Below, in pieces: positions 38,998-51,010 of a DNA stretch of 64,000 bases (the first letter of the stretch is position 1; the number at the start of each line of letters is the position of its first letter). The notes beneath the pieces were generated by a model that did no database searches, had not been told where the DNA came from, and saw only the letters and a program-made list of their open reading frames with translations. Origin of the DNA: Sulfitobacter sp. LCG007 (GTDB lineage: Bacteria > Pseudomonadota > Alphaproteobacteria > Rhodobacterales > Rhodobacteraceae); assembly GCF_040801785.1 (NCBI RefSeq), contig NZ_CP161805.1:2976001-3040000 (forward strand). Reading direction: 5' to 3'. Made by a program: the position numbers and the translations under genes.

Positions 38998-39221
38998 GCC
39001 GCAACATTAGGCCGCGTGCCGCCCCCCTGCCAGAGGCGATCCGACCCGCGCACGGAATTCGGGCGAGGCCTGCGCAAGCTCTGGAAGTCAGGCATTTTTT
39101 CTTGCATGTTCCGACAGCGCCCGCATAGCCTGTCCTTCGACTTCAGCCCGCCCGGACGTTCTACGCCGCATCGAACGCCGGGCATGGGGGGACAACGGGT
39201 ACGGCGGCGGATCAGAACGGC

Positions 39222-40592
39222 ATGGACATCGCGTTTCGCCTCAACGGAGAAACAGTGACACTGGCGGATGTCGCACCCACCACGACATTGCTTGACTGGC
39301 TTCGGCTGGAACGCGGGCTGACAGGCACGAAGGAAGGCTGCAACGAAGGCGACTGCAGCGCCTGTTCGGTGATGGTGACCGACGAAAGCGGCGCGAAGGC
39401 TCTCAATGCCTGCATCCTCTTTCTGCCCCAGCTTGACGGTAAGGCTGTCCGCACGGTCGAGGGTATCGCCGCACCTGACGGAACGCTGCACCCGGTTCAG
39501 GACGCCATGATCGCCCATCACGGCAGCCAGTGCGGTTTCTGCACGCCGGGCTTCATCGTATCGATGGCCACCGCGCATCTCAACGGCGCCACCGATCACG
39601 ATGTGCAGCTTGCGGGCAATCTCTGCCGCTGCACCGGCTACGCCCCGATCCTGCGTGCCGCCGAGGCCGCTGAGGCCGCGTCCGTGCCCGATCACATGCG
39701 CGACACGCTGCCAGATCCGGCAGGGGCCTCGGACGACATGGTAGCGCAGCCCTCCACCAGCGATCAGCTGGCCGACTGGTATGCCGCCCATCCCGATGCG
39801 ACCCTCATCGCAGGGGCGACGGACGTGGGACTCTGGGTGACGAAGGCGCTGCGGGATCTGTCACCGGTGGCCTTCCTGAACCGATGCGCCGACCTGGGAC
39901 GGATCGAGGTGAGCGACAGAGATATCCGCATCGGCGCGATGGCGACGCTGAGCGATCTGGAACCCGTGATGGCAGAGCATCATCCCTCCTTCGCCGCGAT
40001 GATCCGGCGCTACGGCTCGGTGCAGGTGCGCAACGCTGCGACCGTCGGCGGCAACATCGCCAACGGCTCGCCCATCGGTGACAGCCCCCCGGCGCTTATC
40101 GCGCTCGGGGCGACGCTGCATCTTCGCAAGGGCGAGACCCGCCGCAGCCTGCCGTTGGAGGAATTCTTCATCAGCTACGGCAATCAGGACCGCGCGCCCG
40201 GCGAGTTCGTCGAGGCGGTCAGCATTCCGCGTCAGCCCGACACACTGCGCTGCTACAAACTGACCAAGCGCTTCGATCAGGACATATCCGCAGTTTGCGG
40301 CTGCATCTCGATCGCGCGCGACGGCGACTCCATCGGCAGCGCCCGTATCGCCTTCGGCGGCATGGCCGGCACGCCGAAACGCGCCTCGGCGGCCGAAGCG
40401 TCGCTGACCGGCGGGGCGTGGCGGGAAGAGACATTCCGCGACGCGATGGCCGCACTCGACAGCGACTTCACCCCGATGTCGGACATGCGCGCCTCGGCGG
40501 ATTACCGGATGGAGACCGCGCGCAACATGCTCTTGCGGTACTGGCACGAGATGAGTGGCCTGCCCGTCTCGGTGCTGGAGCTTGCGCCATGA
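39222..40592 (+). CDS. xdhA: Xanthine dehydrogenase small subunit (FeS/FAD)
   Basis: A 456-residue subunit with the plant-type [2Fe-2S] cysteines ([10 protein letters not shown]), the second cluster (CGFCTPGF and LCRCTGY), and an FAD domain from about residue 185 ([14 protein letters not shown]). It passes electrons from the molybdenum site to NAD+. The stop overlaps xdhB (ATGA). It heads a seven-gene purine operon. Confidence 0.96.
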   Translation: MDIAFRLNGETVTLADVAPTTTLLDWLRLERGLTGTKEGCNEGDCSACSVMVTDESGAKALNACILFLPQLDGKAVRTVEGIAAPDGTLHPVQDAMIAHHGSQCGFCTPGFIVSMATAHLNGATDHDVQLAGNLCRCTGYAPILRAAEAAEAASVPDHMRDTLPDPAGASDDMVAQPSTSDQLADWYAAHPDATLIAGATDVGLWVTKALRDLSPVAFLNRCADLGRIEVSDRDIRIGAMATLSDLEPVMAEHHPSFAAMIRRYGSVQVRNAATVGGNIANGSPIGDSPPALIALGATLHLRKGETRRSLPLEEFFISYGNQDRAPGEFVEAVSIPRQPDTLRCYKLTKRFDQDISAVCGCISIARDGDSIGSARIAFGGMAGTPKRASAAEASLTGGAWREETFRDAMAALDSDFTPMSDMRASADYRMETARNMLLRYWHEMSGLPVSVLELAP

Positions 40593-42865
40593 GCGTGGCC
40601 GCCGCCCTGCCCCATGACGCCGCGCGCCTGCATGTGACGGGTGCCGCGCGCTACATCGACGACATTGCGACACCCGCCAATACACTGCACCTTGCCTTCG
40701 GACTCTCCGAGGTCGCCGCGGGAACGCTCGACGGCATGGATCTCGACGCGGTGCGCGGGGCTCCGGGCGTGATCACCGTGCTGACCGCTCAGGATCCCGG
40801 CGGCGACGCGGATTGCTCGCCGTCGAACAGGGACGAACCGCTGCTCTGCACAGGCGCGGTGCATTACGCGGGACAGCCCCTCTTTCTGGTGATTGCCACC
40901 TCGCATCTGGCCGCGCGCAAGGCCGTGCGACTGGCGAAGGTCTCGATCACCCCGTCGAGGCCCATCCTCACGGTCGAGGATGCCCTGTCCGCCGAATCCC
41001 GCTTCGAGGAAGGGCCACGGGTCTACGAACGCGGCGACCCCGGTGCAGAAATGGCGCGTGCGCCGCACCGCATCGAGGGACGCATCGAGATGGGCGGGCA
41101 GGAGCATTTCTACCTGGAGGGCCAGGCGGCGCTGGCCGTTCCGCAGGAGGGCGGGGACATGCTCGTGCAGTCCTCCACCCAGCATCCGAGCGAGATCCAG
41201 CACAAGGTCGCCGACGCGCTCGGGATCCCCATGCACGGGGTCCGCGTCGAAACGCGGCGCATGGGCGGGGGATTCGGCGGCAAGGAAAGCCAGGGCAACG
41301 CGCTTGCCATCGCCTGCGCCCTGGCGGCGCGGCTGACCGGCAGGCCCTGCAAGATGCGCTACGACCGCGACGACGACATGACCATTACGGGCAAGCGGCA
41401 CGATTTCCGTGTCGATTACGCGGTTGGCTTCGACGACGCCGGAAAGGTCCTGGGCATTTCCTTTACCCATTACGTCCGCTGCGGCTGGTCGATGGACCTG
41501 TCATTGCCCGTGGCGGACCGCGCGATGCTACATGCCGACAACGCCTATTTCCTGCCCGCCGTGCGCATCGCCTCGCACCGGCTGCGCACCAACACGCAAA
41601 GCGCCACCGCATATCGCGGTTTCGGCGGCCCGCAGGGCATGCTGGGGATTGAACGGGTGATGGACCATATCGCGACCCATCTGCGTCGCGACCCGCTGGA
41701 GGTGCGCCGGGTCAATTACTACCGGGCCGACGGCAGCCAGAGCACGCCCTACGGCCAGCCGGTGGAAGATTTCATCCTTCATGAGATGACGGAAACTCTT
41801 GCCGCCTCAAGCGACTACGCGGCGCGCCGCAAGGCGATCGAGGCGTGGAATGCCGGGAATGAACTGATCAAGAAGGGCATCGCCCTCATTCCGGTCAAGT
41901 TCGGGATCTCCTTCACGCTCACGCATCTCAACCAGGCCGGGGCGCTGGTGCATGTCTACAGCGACGGGTCCATCCACATGAACCACGGCGGCACCGAGAT
42001 GGGACAGGGACTGTTCCAGAAGGTCGCGCAGGTCGCCGCTGCGCGCTTCGGCGTGCCGCTGGAAATGGTAAGGATCACCGCCACCGATACCGCGAAGGTT
42101 CCGAACACCTCGGCGACCGCGGCCTCTTCGGGCAGTGATCTCAATGGCATGGCGGTGCAGAACGCCTGCGATACGATCCGCGACCGGCTTGCGCGGATGC
42201 TGGCCGACGAACACCAGTGCGACCCATCGGACGTGACATTCGCCGACGGCAAGGTGCTGGTGGCGGGTGGCGAATACGGGTTCGCCGAGGTTGTCCAGAA
42301 GGCCTATCTGGCGCGGATCAGCCTCTCTGCCACCGGGTTCTACAAGACGCCGAAAGTCGCCTGGGACCGGATCAAGGGACAGGGGCGGCCTTTCTTCTAC
42401 TTCGCCTATGGCGTCGCCGTGACCGAGGTCGCCATCGACACGCTGACCGGCGAGAACCGCATCCTGCGCACGGACATCCTGCATGATGCGGGCGCCTCGC
42501 TGAACCCGGCGATCGATATCGGCCAGATCGAAGGCGGATATGTGCAGGGCGCCGGCTGGCTCATGACCGAGGAGCTGGTCTGGGATGACGAGGGTCGGCT
42601 CAGGACGCACGCGCCCTCGACCTACAAGATCCCGGCCTTTTCCGACCGGCCGCGCATCTTCAACGTGGCGCTCTGGGATGCCGAGAACCGCGAGGAGACC
42701 GTCTACCGCTCGAAGGCCGTGGGCGAGCCCCCCTTCATGCTGGGAATTTCGGCCTTCTCGGCGCTCGCCGCCGCCGTGCAATCCTGCGGGCCTGCCTATG
42801 CGGATCTCCATGCTCCGGCCACGGCGGAACAGGTGCTGACGGCCATCGGGAGGACCCGGGCATGA
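40589..42865 (+). CDS. xdhB: Xanthine dehydrogenase molybdopterin-binding subunit
   Basis: A 758-residue large subunit that hydroxylates hypoxanthine and xanthine to uric acid. The cofactor-binding block [11 protein letters not shown] lies near residues 228-238, and the segment [11 protein letters not shown] near 340 is in the substrate region. The upstream extension of the same frame is antisense to xdhA and is not part of the gene. It overlaps both neighbours by four bases. Confidence 0.96.
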   Translation: MSVAAALPHDAARLHVTGAARYIDDIATPANTLHLAFGLSEVAAGTLDGMDLDAVRGAPGVITVLTAQDPGGDADCSPSNRDEPLLCTGAVHYAGQPLFLVIATSHLAARKAVRLAKVSITPSRPILTVEDALSAESRFEEGPRVYERGDPGAEMARAPHRIEGRIEMGGQEHFYLEGQAALAVPQEGGDMLVQSSTQHPSEIQHKVADALGIPMHGVRVETRRMGGGFGGKESQGNALAIACALAARLTGRPCKMRYDRDDDMTITGKRHDFRVDYAVGFDDAGKVLGISFTHYVRCGWSMDLSLPVADRAMLHADNAYFLPAVRIASHRLRTNTQSATAYRGFGGPQGMLGIERVMDHIATHLRRDPLEVRRVNYYRADGSQSTPYGQPVEDFILHEMTETLAASSDYAARRKAIEAWNAGNELIKKGIALIPVKFGISFTLTHLNQAGALVHVYSDGSIHMNHGGTEMGQGLFQKVAQVAAARFGVPLEMVRITATDTAKVPNTSATAASSGSDLNGMAVQNACDTIRDRLARMLADEHQCDPSDVTFADGKVLVAGGEYGFAEVVQKAYLARISLSATGFYKTPKVAWDRIKGQGRPFFYFAYGVAVTEVAIDTLTGENRILRTDILHDAGASLNPAIDIGQIEGGYVQGAGWLMTEELVWDDEGRLRTHAPSTYKIPAFSDRPRIFNVALWDAENREETVYRSKAVGEPPFMLGISAFSALAAAVQSCGPAYADLHAPATAEQVLTAIGRTRA

Positions 42866-43616
42866 GCGCGCTCTGGGTCGAGGTCAAGGCGACCCGCGGC
42901 TCCTGTCCGCGCGATGCTGGTGCGGCTATGAAGGTTACGGAAACATCCAGCGAAGGCACCATCGGCGGCGGGGCGCTGGAACTCCGCGCCATCGAGCTGG
43001 CGCGCGGATTCATGCAATCCGGTGTCGCGGAGGTCGTGCGCAGCTTTCCGCTTGGACCCGATCTCGGACAGTGTTGCGGCGGGTCCGTCACGCTGCGCTT
43101 CACGCGTGACGCATTGCGGCTTGATCCTGCGGAACCGGCCGCGGCCACGGTCCATGAGGGTGAGCCTCTGCCCCTCTGGCTCTGGGGGGCGGGGCATGTG
43201 GGTCGCGCGGTCGTGCGGGCCGCCCAGCCGCAAGCGTTCGATCTCACCTGGATCGACGACGCCGCCGCGCGATTTCCCGACGACATCCCCGAGCATGTCG
43301 ATGTCGTGCCCGCCGCCGACATGGCGACGCTTGCAGCACGTGCGCCGGCCGGGGTGCATCATCTTGTCTTCACCTACTCCCACGATATCGACTTCGCCGT
43401 CACCGCCGCCCTGCTCGGCCGTCAGCCGGCATCCCTCGGGCTGATCGGTTCCGCAACGAAACGCGCCCGTTTCTTCAAGCGTCTGCGCGCGATGGGCCTC
43501 GACCCCGCGCCCGTGATCTGCCCGATCGGCGACAAGTCCCTCGGAAAGCGCCCCGACCAGATCGCGCGCGGCACCATCGCCGCCCTGCTGGCCGCCCTGC
43601 CCGAAAAGGCCCGTGC

Positions 43617-43620
<4 letters not shown>
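42862..43620 (+). CDS. xdhC: Xanthine dehydrogenase accessory protein
   Basis: A 252-residue maturation factor that binds sulfurated molybdenum cofactor and loads it into XdhB. The conserved GSCPRDAGAAM (13-23) and LGQCCGG (about 69-75) blocks and a C-terminal Rossmann-like domain are present. It overlaps both xdhB and the ATPase gene by four bases. Confidence 0.94.
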
Positions 43621-45123
<1,503 letters not shown>

Positions 45124-45131
<8 letters not shown>

Positions 45132-45171
45132 CCCGAGCAATCCCTTCGGCAATCGGGAAGTGGCCGCATGA
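45124..45171 (+). other. 15-codon linking frame between ATPase and permease
   Basis: ATG at 45124 overlaps the end of the ATPase gene and opens MSDPSNPFGNREVAA, whose TGA overlaps the permease ATG at 45168. It may only couple translation, or be a displaced N-terminus of the permease. Nothing shows that a peptide is made. Confidence 0.35.
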
Positions 45172-46250
45172 TGCGTCTCGAACGCCGCCGCGAACCCAGC
45201 CGCGCATTTGCCTGGGCCACGCCGCTGCTGGCCGTGCTGGCAACCTTCCTCTTCGGGGGGCTGCTTTTCGCCGCGCTCGGCAAGGATCCGATACAATCGA
45301 TCCTGACGATCTTCTGGGAGCCGCTCTTCGGCGAATTCTCCTTCTTCTACCGCCCCCAGCTTTTCGTGAAGGGCGCCCCGCTGATCCTGATCGCCATCGG
45401 CCTGTCTCTCGGTTTCCGTGCCGGGATCTGGAACATCGGCGCCGAAGGCCAGTACATCATGGGTGCGCTTTTCGGGGCCGGCGCGGGCCTTGCCTTCTAC
45501 CCCACCGAAAGCTTCATTGTCTTCCCGCTGATGGTCCTCGCGGGCGCGTTCGGCGGCTGGATCTGGGCGATGATCCCCGCCTTCCTCAAGGTGCGCTTCG
45601 GCACCAACGAGATCCTCGTCTCGCTGATGCTGGTCTATGTCGCCGAGCAGCTGCTCGCCTCCATGTCGTTGGGGCTGATGAAGAACCCCGAGGGCTTCGG
45701 CTTTCCGGGTAGCCGCAACCTCCAGCAATACCCCTCGGCCTTTAACGAGGAACTCATCGCGGGCAGCGGCATGCACTGGGGGGTCGTCGCCGCCTTCATC
45801 GCCGTGATATTCGCCTATGTGCTGCTCGCCCGTCACAGACTCGGCTTTTCGATCCGTGTTACGGGCGCGGCACCGCGCGCCGCGCGTTTCGCGGGGGTGA
45901 ACCCCGGACGCCTGGTGCTGTTTTGCATGGGCGTTTCGGGACTGCTGGCGGGACTGGCCGGCCTGTTCGAGGTCTCGGGACCCGCCGGCGTGGTCAGCAT
46001 CGACTTCAATGTAGGCTACGGGTTCACCGCGATCATCGTGGCCTTCCTCGGAAGGCTGCACCCCGTCGGCATCCTGCTGGCCGGTATGCTGATGGCGCTG
46101 ACCTACATCGGCGGCGACATCGCACAAAGCCAGCTCGGCCTGCCCGCCGCGGCCATACAGGTGTTCCAGGGCATGTTGCTCTTCTTCCTGCTGGCCTTCG
46201 ACATCCTCACCCATTTCAGGCTGCGCATGGGCCGGACGGAGACCGCCTGA
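45168..46250 (+). CDS. Nucleoside/purine ABC transporter permease 1
   Basis: A 360-residue BPD_transp_2-type permease with about ten hydrophobic segments and the IWNIGAEGQYIMGAL block (near 88-102) characteristic of nucleoside importers (YufP/BmpB type). Two adjacent ATG codons open it. The stop overlaps the second permease start (TGATG). Confidence 0.92.
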   Translation: MMRLERRREPSRAFAWATPLLAVLATFLFGGLLFAALGKDPIQSILTIFWEPLFGEFSFFYRPQLFVKGAPLILIAIGLSLGFRAGIWNIGAEGQYIMGALFGAGAGLAFYPTESFIVFPLMVLAGAFGGWIWAMIPAFLKVRFGTNEILVSLMLVYVAEQLLASMSLGLMKNPEGFGFPGSRNLQQYPSAFNEELIAGSGMHWGVVAAFIAVIFAYVLLARHRLGFSIRVTGAAPRAARFAGVNPGRLVLFCMGVSGLLAGLAGLFEVSGPAGVVSIDFNVGYGFTAIIVAFLGRLHPVGILLAGMLMALTYIGGDIAQSQLGLPAAAIQVFQGMLLFFLLAFDILTHFRLRMGRTETA

Positions 46251-47170
46251 TGGACCTTTCCGCAATCAATCCTGTCCTGCTGATCGCCGCCCTGATGAGC
46301 GCGGCGACACCGATCCTGCTGGCCGCGATCGGAGAGTTGGTGGTCGAGCGCGCGGGCGTTCTGAACCTCGGCGTCGAGGGGATGATGATCGTGGGGGCGA
46401 TCTGCGGCTTCGCCGTTGCGGTCGAGACCGGATCTCCCCTGCTCGGCTTTGCCGGGGCAGCGGTGGGCGGCGCGCTTCTGAGCCTGCTGTTCGCTTTCCT
46501 GACGCAGGTCACGCTTGCCAACCAGGTGGCGTCCGGCCTCGCGCTGACGCTGTTCGGGCTGGGCCTGTCGTCGCTTCTCGGGCAGGGCTACGTGGGGATC
46601 AAGCCGCCACGCCTAGGGGACCTCGACCTCGGACCGCTGGCCGATATCCCAGTGATCGGCCCGATATTGTTCAGCCATGACCTTATCCTCTATCTGGGTC
46701 TCGCCCTCGTCGCGGCGGTCTGGGCTGTGCTGAAGTTCACCCGTGCCGGCCTGATCCTGCGCGCCGTGGGCGAAAACCACGACGCGGCCCATGCTCTTGG
46801 CTACAAGGTCGTGCGCATCCGCACGCTCGCGATCCTCTTCGGCGGTGCCTGCGCGGGTCTGGGCGGAGCCTACATCAGCCTGATCCGGGTTCCGCAATGG
46901 ACCGAGGGCATGACTGCCGGGGTCGGCTGGATCGCGTTGGCCCTCGTCGTCTTCGCCAGCTGGAAGCCCTGGCGCGTCCTGCTCGGTGCCTATCTTTTCG
47001 GCGGGATCACCCAGCTCCAGCTCAATCTGCAGGGCGCGGGCGTTGCCATCCCGGTCGAGTATCTGGCAATGTCGCCCTACATCATCACCATCCTCGTGCT
47101 GGTGATATTGTCTGCGGACAAAAGCGCGGCTCCGGGGTCCCTGGGCCGCAGTTTTCATGCCTCGCATTAG
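46250..47170 (+). CDS. Nucleoside/purine ABC transporter permease 2
   Basis: A 306-residue permease with the paired block VLNLGVEGMMIVGA (near 38-51) and about eight to ten membrane helices (YufQ type). A longer frame begins inside permease 1, but the coupled ATG at 46250 gives the correct family N-terminus. It forms the heterodimeric channel with permease 1. Confidence 0.92.
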   Translation: MDLSAINPVLLIAALMSAATPILLAAIGELVVERAGVLNLGVEGMMIVGAICGFAVAVETGSPLLGFAGAAVGGALLSLLFAFLTQVTLANQVASGLALTLFGLGLSSLLGQGYVGIKPPRLGDLDLGPLADIPVIGPILFSHDLILYLGLALVAAVWAVLKFTRAGLILRAVGENHDAAHALGYKVVRIRTLAILFGGACAGLGGAYISLIRVPQWTEGMTAGVGWIALALVVFASWKPWRVLLGAYLFGGITQLQLNLQGAGVAIPVEYLAMSPYIITILVLVILSADKSAAPGSLGRSFHASH

Positions 47171-47222
47171 GGGCCAAGCAAGAGCCCTCTCAAGGGGCGA
47201 TCAACATGGGGAAGACCTGAAA

Positions 47223-48296
47223 ATGAGATTAAAGACCCTTCTGACCGGCGCTGCGCTGGCCCTGGGCCTCGCGGCGTCCGCAGTGGCGCAGGACAAGACC
47301 AAGGTCGGATTTGTCTTCGTGGGCCCCGTCGGCGACGGCGGCTGGACATACGAGCACAACCAGGGCCGCCTCGCGCTCGAGGAAGAGCTCGGTGACAAGG
47401 TCGAAACCGTCTACGTCGAAAGCGTTCCCGAGGGCCCGGATGCGGAGCGCGTGATGACGCAGATGGCGCTCGACGGGGCAGACCTGATCTTCACCACCTC
47501 CTTCGGCTACATGGATCCCACGATCAACGTCGCCGCGAAGTTCCCGAACGTGAAGTTCGAACATGCCACCGGTTACAAGCGGGCCGACAACGTCTCGACC
47601 TACTCGGCGCGCTTCTACGAGGGTCGCGCCATCCAGGGTCTGATCGCCGGCAGCATGACCAAGTCCAACATCATCGGCTACATCGGCTCCTACCCGATTC
47701 CGGAAGTGATCCGGGGCATCAATTCGGCCTTCATCCATGCCAGGAAGGTCAACCCGGATGTCCAGTTCAAGATCGTCTGGGCCTATACCTGGTTCGATCC
47801 CGCCAAGGAGGCCGACGCCGCGAAGGTGCTGATCGAACAGGGGGCCGACGTGGTGCTGCAGCATACCGACTCCACCGCGCCCCAGGCGGCCGCGCAGGAG
47901 GCGGGCAATGTCATCACCTTCGGCCAGGCCTCCGACATGTCGCAATACGCGCCGATGCCGCGGGTGTCCTCGATCATCGACAACTGGGCGCCCTACTATA
48001 TCGAGCGGACCAAGGCGGTCATGGACGGTACCTGGACCAGCACCGACACGTGGAACGGTATCGGCAAGGGCATGGTCGGGATCGGCGAGATAACCGACGC
48101 GGTTCCGGAAGATGTGAAGGCCGAAGCCCTGGCCCTGAAGGAGAGCATCGCCAGCGGTGAATATCACCCCTTCACCGGACCGCTCAACAAGCAGGACGGC
48201 AGCGCCTGGCTGGCCGACGGTGAGACTGCCGACGACGGTACGCTTGCAGGGATGAACTTCTACGTCGAAGGCATCGAAGGCGACATTCCGCAGTAA
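47223..48296 (+). CDS. BMP family (PnrA-like) substrate-binding protein
   Basis: A 357-residue periplasmic binding protein with signal peptide (LLTGAALALGLAASAVAQ, cleavage after AVA) and the BMP-family core (GFVFVGPVGDGGWTYEHNQG; TTSFGYMDPT; GQASDM). Relatives bind purine nucleosides or xanthine-like bases. It is the last gene of the operon and is followed by a clear terminator. The exact purine is unknown. Confidence 0.93.
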   Translation: MRLKTLLTGAALALGLAASAVAQDKTKVGFVFVGPVGDGGWTYEHNQGRLALEEELGDKVETVYVESVPEGPDAERVMTQMALDGADLIFTTSFGYMDPTINVAAKFPNVKFEHATGYKRADNVSTYSARFYEGRAIQGLIAGSMTKSNIIGYIGSYPIPEVIRGINSAFIHARKVNPDVQFKIVWAYTWFDPAKEADAAKVLIEQGADVVLQHTDSTAPQAAAQEAGNVITFGQASDMSQYAPMPRVSSIIDNWAPYYIERTKAVMDGTWTSTDTWNGIGKGMVGIGEITDAVPEDVKAEALALKESIASGEYHPFTGPLNKQDGSAWLADGETADDGTLAGMNFYVEGIEGDIPQ

Positions 48297-48330
48297 CGCC
48301 GACAGGGCCCGGAATTCACCCGGAAGATCG

Positions 48331-48361
48331 CAGCCGTCCCCCCGGGGGCGGCTGTTTCCGT
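48331..48361 (+). terminator. Rho-independent terminator of the xdh-ABC operon
   Basis: CAGCCGTCCCCC pairs with GGGGGCGGCTG (one bulged T) and is followed by TTTCCGTT, 35 bases after the binding-protein stop. Confidence 0.75.
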
Positions 48362-48450
48362 TCCGCAGGCACCGAAACCATGACCGGCGAGGCACAGGCA
48401 CCGGTTCCAGCCAGCGCGCGACCCCGCGGGGCGACGGGGCCGGAAATCGG

Positions 48451-48879
48451 TCAGGACGCCGCGAGCCGCGTCCCGTCGCGCGACTTGCTTTCGCGGGCCT
48501 TCTGCGCCGGCTGGAAATCGCGAAGCGATACAATTCCGACCAGCTTGCCGTTCTCGCAAATCGGCAGGTGCCGGAAGCGGCCCTTGCCCATCACCGCAAT
48601 GGCTTCCTCATGTGTGGCCTCGGGGGGCAGCCATTGGGGGTGGGTGGTCATGACCTGCCTGACCTTGGTAATGTCGGGTGGGCGGTTCAGGATGACGCAA
48701 CGCCGGATCACGTCCCGCTCGCTGAGCATTCCGACGAGTTCACCGTTGAGGTCCACGACCGGCAATGCGCCCACATTGGCCGCGCTCAGGATCATGCAGG
48801 CGGTCTGCACCGACTCGTCGGGCATGGTCTTGTGCACCGGACCCCCAGAGATGATGTCGGCCAGCGTCGTCTTTGTCAT
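48451..48879 (-). CDS. CBS-pair domain protein
   Basis: A 142-residue protein made of two CBS motifs (about 10-65 and 75-130; VVDLNGELVGMLSERDVIRR and LPICENGKLVGIVSLRD). Such pairs bind adenine nucleotides and act as energy or ligand sensors. There is no attached effector domain. It lies after gshA on the same strand, but 163 bases away, so it is likely separate. Confidence 0.9.
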   Translation of the reverse strand: MTKTTLADIISGGPVHKTMPDESVQTACMILSAANVGALPVVDLNGELVGMLSERDVIRRCVILNRPPDITKVRQVMTTHPQWLPPEATHEEAIAVMGKGRFRHLPICENGKLVGIVSLRDFQPAQKARESKSRDGTRLAAS

Positions 48880-49042
48880 TGCTCGATCCCTCGCATGCGG
48901 CCCCCGGGCATGCCAATACCACGCTCACGGGTATTCGGGCGAACACTTAGAACTTTGGTTTTTAATGAATATCGCCGCAACACGGTCCCGGCGCGTGCAA
49001 CAGCCGGCGACCCGAGCGCGGACGGACGGTCGCCGCGTTTGC

Positions 49043-50413
49043 TCAGTACGAATACGCGCCGTAGATCCGGTCGATATCGCCGTTCCAGTCGCCGTTGTAA
49101 TGGTCCAGCAACTCGTCCGCCGGGGATTTGCCGCTCTCGACGCTTTCTTCCAGGGTGTTGAGGAAATGGGTCTCGTCGGGGATCAGTCCCCCCGCCCCCT
49201 TGCGCGCCCGCTGCTCCAGGCCCCGGCGGCTGATCGCCACCGCCTCGCGCGCGAGGTCCAGCATCCTGATCCCGTTGACCTCGGCCTTCAGCCCGTCGAC
49301 CGAGGCGGCGACGCGCAGCGCCTGCCGGGTCTCGGCGTCCCAGCCCTTGACCATGTCCCAGGCCGCATCGAGCGGACCCTGCTCATACATCAGCCCGACC
49401 CAGAAGGCCGGCAGGGCGCAAAGCCTGCGCCACGGCCCGCCGTCCGCGCCGCGCATCTCGATGAAACGCTTGATGCGTGCCTCGGGAAAGAGCGTGGTCA
49501 GGTGATCCGCCCAGTCCGACAGCAGGGGCTTTTCGCCCGGAAGTGCCGGCAGTTCGCCCTTCAGGAAATCGCGGAAGGACTGCCCCAGCGCATCGATGTA
49601 GTTTCCGTCGCGGTAAACGAAATACATCGGCACATCGAGCGCGTACTCGACCCACCGCTCGAAGCCAAACCCTTCCTCGAAAACAAACGGCACCATGCCC
49701 GTGCGGTCCGGGTCGAGATCGCGCCAGACGCGCGAACGCCAGGACTTGTGCCCGTTGACCTTGCCCTCGAAGAAGGGCGAATTGGAGAACAGCGCCGTCG
49801 CGACAGGTTGCAGCGCGATGGCCACGCGGAGCTTCTGGACCATGTCGGCCTCGGAGCCGAAATCGAGGTTGACCTGAACGGTGCAGGTCCGGCGCATCAT
49901 GACACGACCCATGGTGCCGACCTTGCCCATGTATTCGTTCATGAGCTTGTAGCGGCCCTTGGGCATGATATCCATCTGCTCATGGGTCCAGACCGGAGCC
50001 GCGCCAAGCCCGATGAAGCCCGCGCCGATGCGGTCGGCCACGTCCTTCACCTCGCGCAGGTGGGCATTCACCTCGTCGCAGGTCGCATGGATAGTCTCGA
50101 CCGGCGCGCCCGAAAGTTCGAGCTGCCCGCCGGGTTCGAGGCTGACGTTCGCACCGTCCTTTTCCAGTCCGATGATATGTCCGCCCTCGCTGACCTCGCT
50201 CCAGCCATGCGCATCGCGCAGGCCTTCGAGCATGGACCTGATCGAACAGGCGCCCTCGTAGGGCAGCGGCAGCAGGTCGTCCTTTGAATAGCCGAACTTC
50301 TCGTGCTCGGTGCCGATCCGCCAGTCGGATTTCGGCTTGCAGCCATCGGCGAGATACTGCGCGAGCTGCGCGTGGTTTTCGATCGGGCCTCCGCCGGACT
50401 GAGGTATGGACAT
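49043..50413 (-). CDS. gshA: Glutamate--cysteine ligase (plant/alphaproteobacterial type)
   Basis: A 456-residue enzyme of the first step of glutathione synthesis. GTEHEKFGY (39-47) and SLEPGGQLELSGAP (about 91-104) are signature blocks of the GCS2/plant-type class; TCTVQVNLDFGSE follows. The length fits. It is monocistronic by spacing. Confidence 0.94.
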   Translation of the reverse strand: MSIPQSGGGPIENHAQLAQYLADGCKPKSDWRIGTEHEKFGYSKDDLLPLPYEGACSIRSMLEGLRDAHGWSEVSEGGHIIGLEKDGANVSLEPGGQLELSGAPVETIHATCDEVNAHLREVKDVADRIGAGFIGLGAAPVWTHEQMDIMPKGRYKLMNEYMGKVGTMGRVMMRRTCTVQVNLDFGSEADMVQKLRVAIALQPVATALFSNSPFFEGKVNGHKSWRSRVWRDLDPDRTGMVPFVFEEGFGFERWVEYALDVPMYFVYRDGNYIDALGQSFRDFLKGELPALPGEKPLLSDWADHLTTLFPEARIKRFIEMRGADGGPWRRLCALPAFWVGLMYEQGPLDAAWDMVKGWDAETRQALRVAASVDGLKAEVNGIRMLDLAREAVAISRRGLEQRARKGAGGLIPDETHFLNTLEESVESGKSPADELLDHYNGDWNGDIDRIYGAYSY

Positions 50414-50482
50414 GGTGAGCGTCTCCGATCGATACCGCGCAGATCCCGGCCTGTCAGGACATGCGAAAGTTAGGGCGGAGTG

Positions 50483-51010
50483 TCAATGCAGAGGAAGGTG
50501 GGCGGATCGCGATGGGCTGCGCTCCCATATCACCACGCCCTGCACGCCCGGGTTTCGCAATTCGTGAAGCATGCGCTCTGTCCGCAGCCCCGGCAGCGTC
50601 GCGAAGGCATCGAAAAGCGCATCCGTGCCCGCGGCGTTGACGGGTATCATCAGCGGCGGCTCTCCCGGCTGGTCGAGACACCAATGCGCAGGAGAGGGGT
50701 CACGCAGGAGCGTCAGCCGCTCGAGCTCGCGCAGGGCGACGGAACCGCCGGTCAGCGGACCGAAATAGGTGATCCGGCCCTCGTCCACCTGCACCGCGCC
50801 GACCCCGCCCTCGGGCCCGCGGAACCTGCCGCGCTGAAAACCGATCCAGATCAGGGCGCAACCCGCGACGACGCAACCCAGCGCCGGCAGCAGCATCAGG
50901 CCGTGCGGAGGTTGAAACCAGACCCCGCCGGGAACCAGGAGGACAACCCCCAGGATCGCCTCGCGCCAGCGCAGAAGCTGCGCCCGCGCCTCGGGGCGGA
51001 TGAACCTCAT
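50483..51010 (-). CDS. Small membrane protein of unknown function
   Basis: A 175-residue protein with two membrane segments near residues 18-34 and 37-57 followed by a soluble domain of about 110 residues (AVQVDEGRITYFGPLTGGSVALRELERL). It is the third gene of the rsmE-GNAT unit, its ATG overlapping the GNAT stop by four bases. I do not recognise a function; it resembles small conserved Rhodobacteraceae proteins. Confidence 0.72.
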   Translation of the reverse strand: MRFIRPEARAQLLRWREAILGVVLLVPGGVWFQPPHGLMLLPALGCVVAGCALIWIGFQRGRFRGPEGGVGAVQVDEGRITYFGPLTGGSVALRELERLTLLRDPSPAHWCLDQPGEPPLMIPVNAAGTDALFDAFATLPGLRTERMLHELRNPGVQGVVIWERSPSRSAHLPLH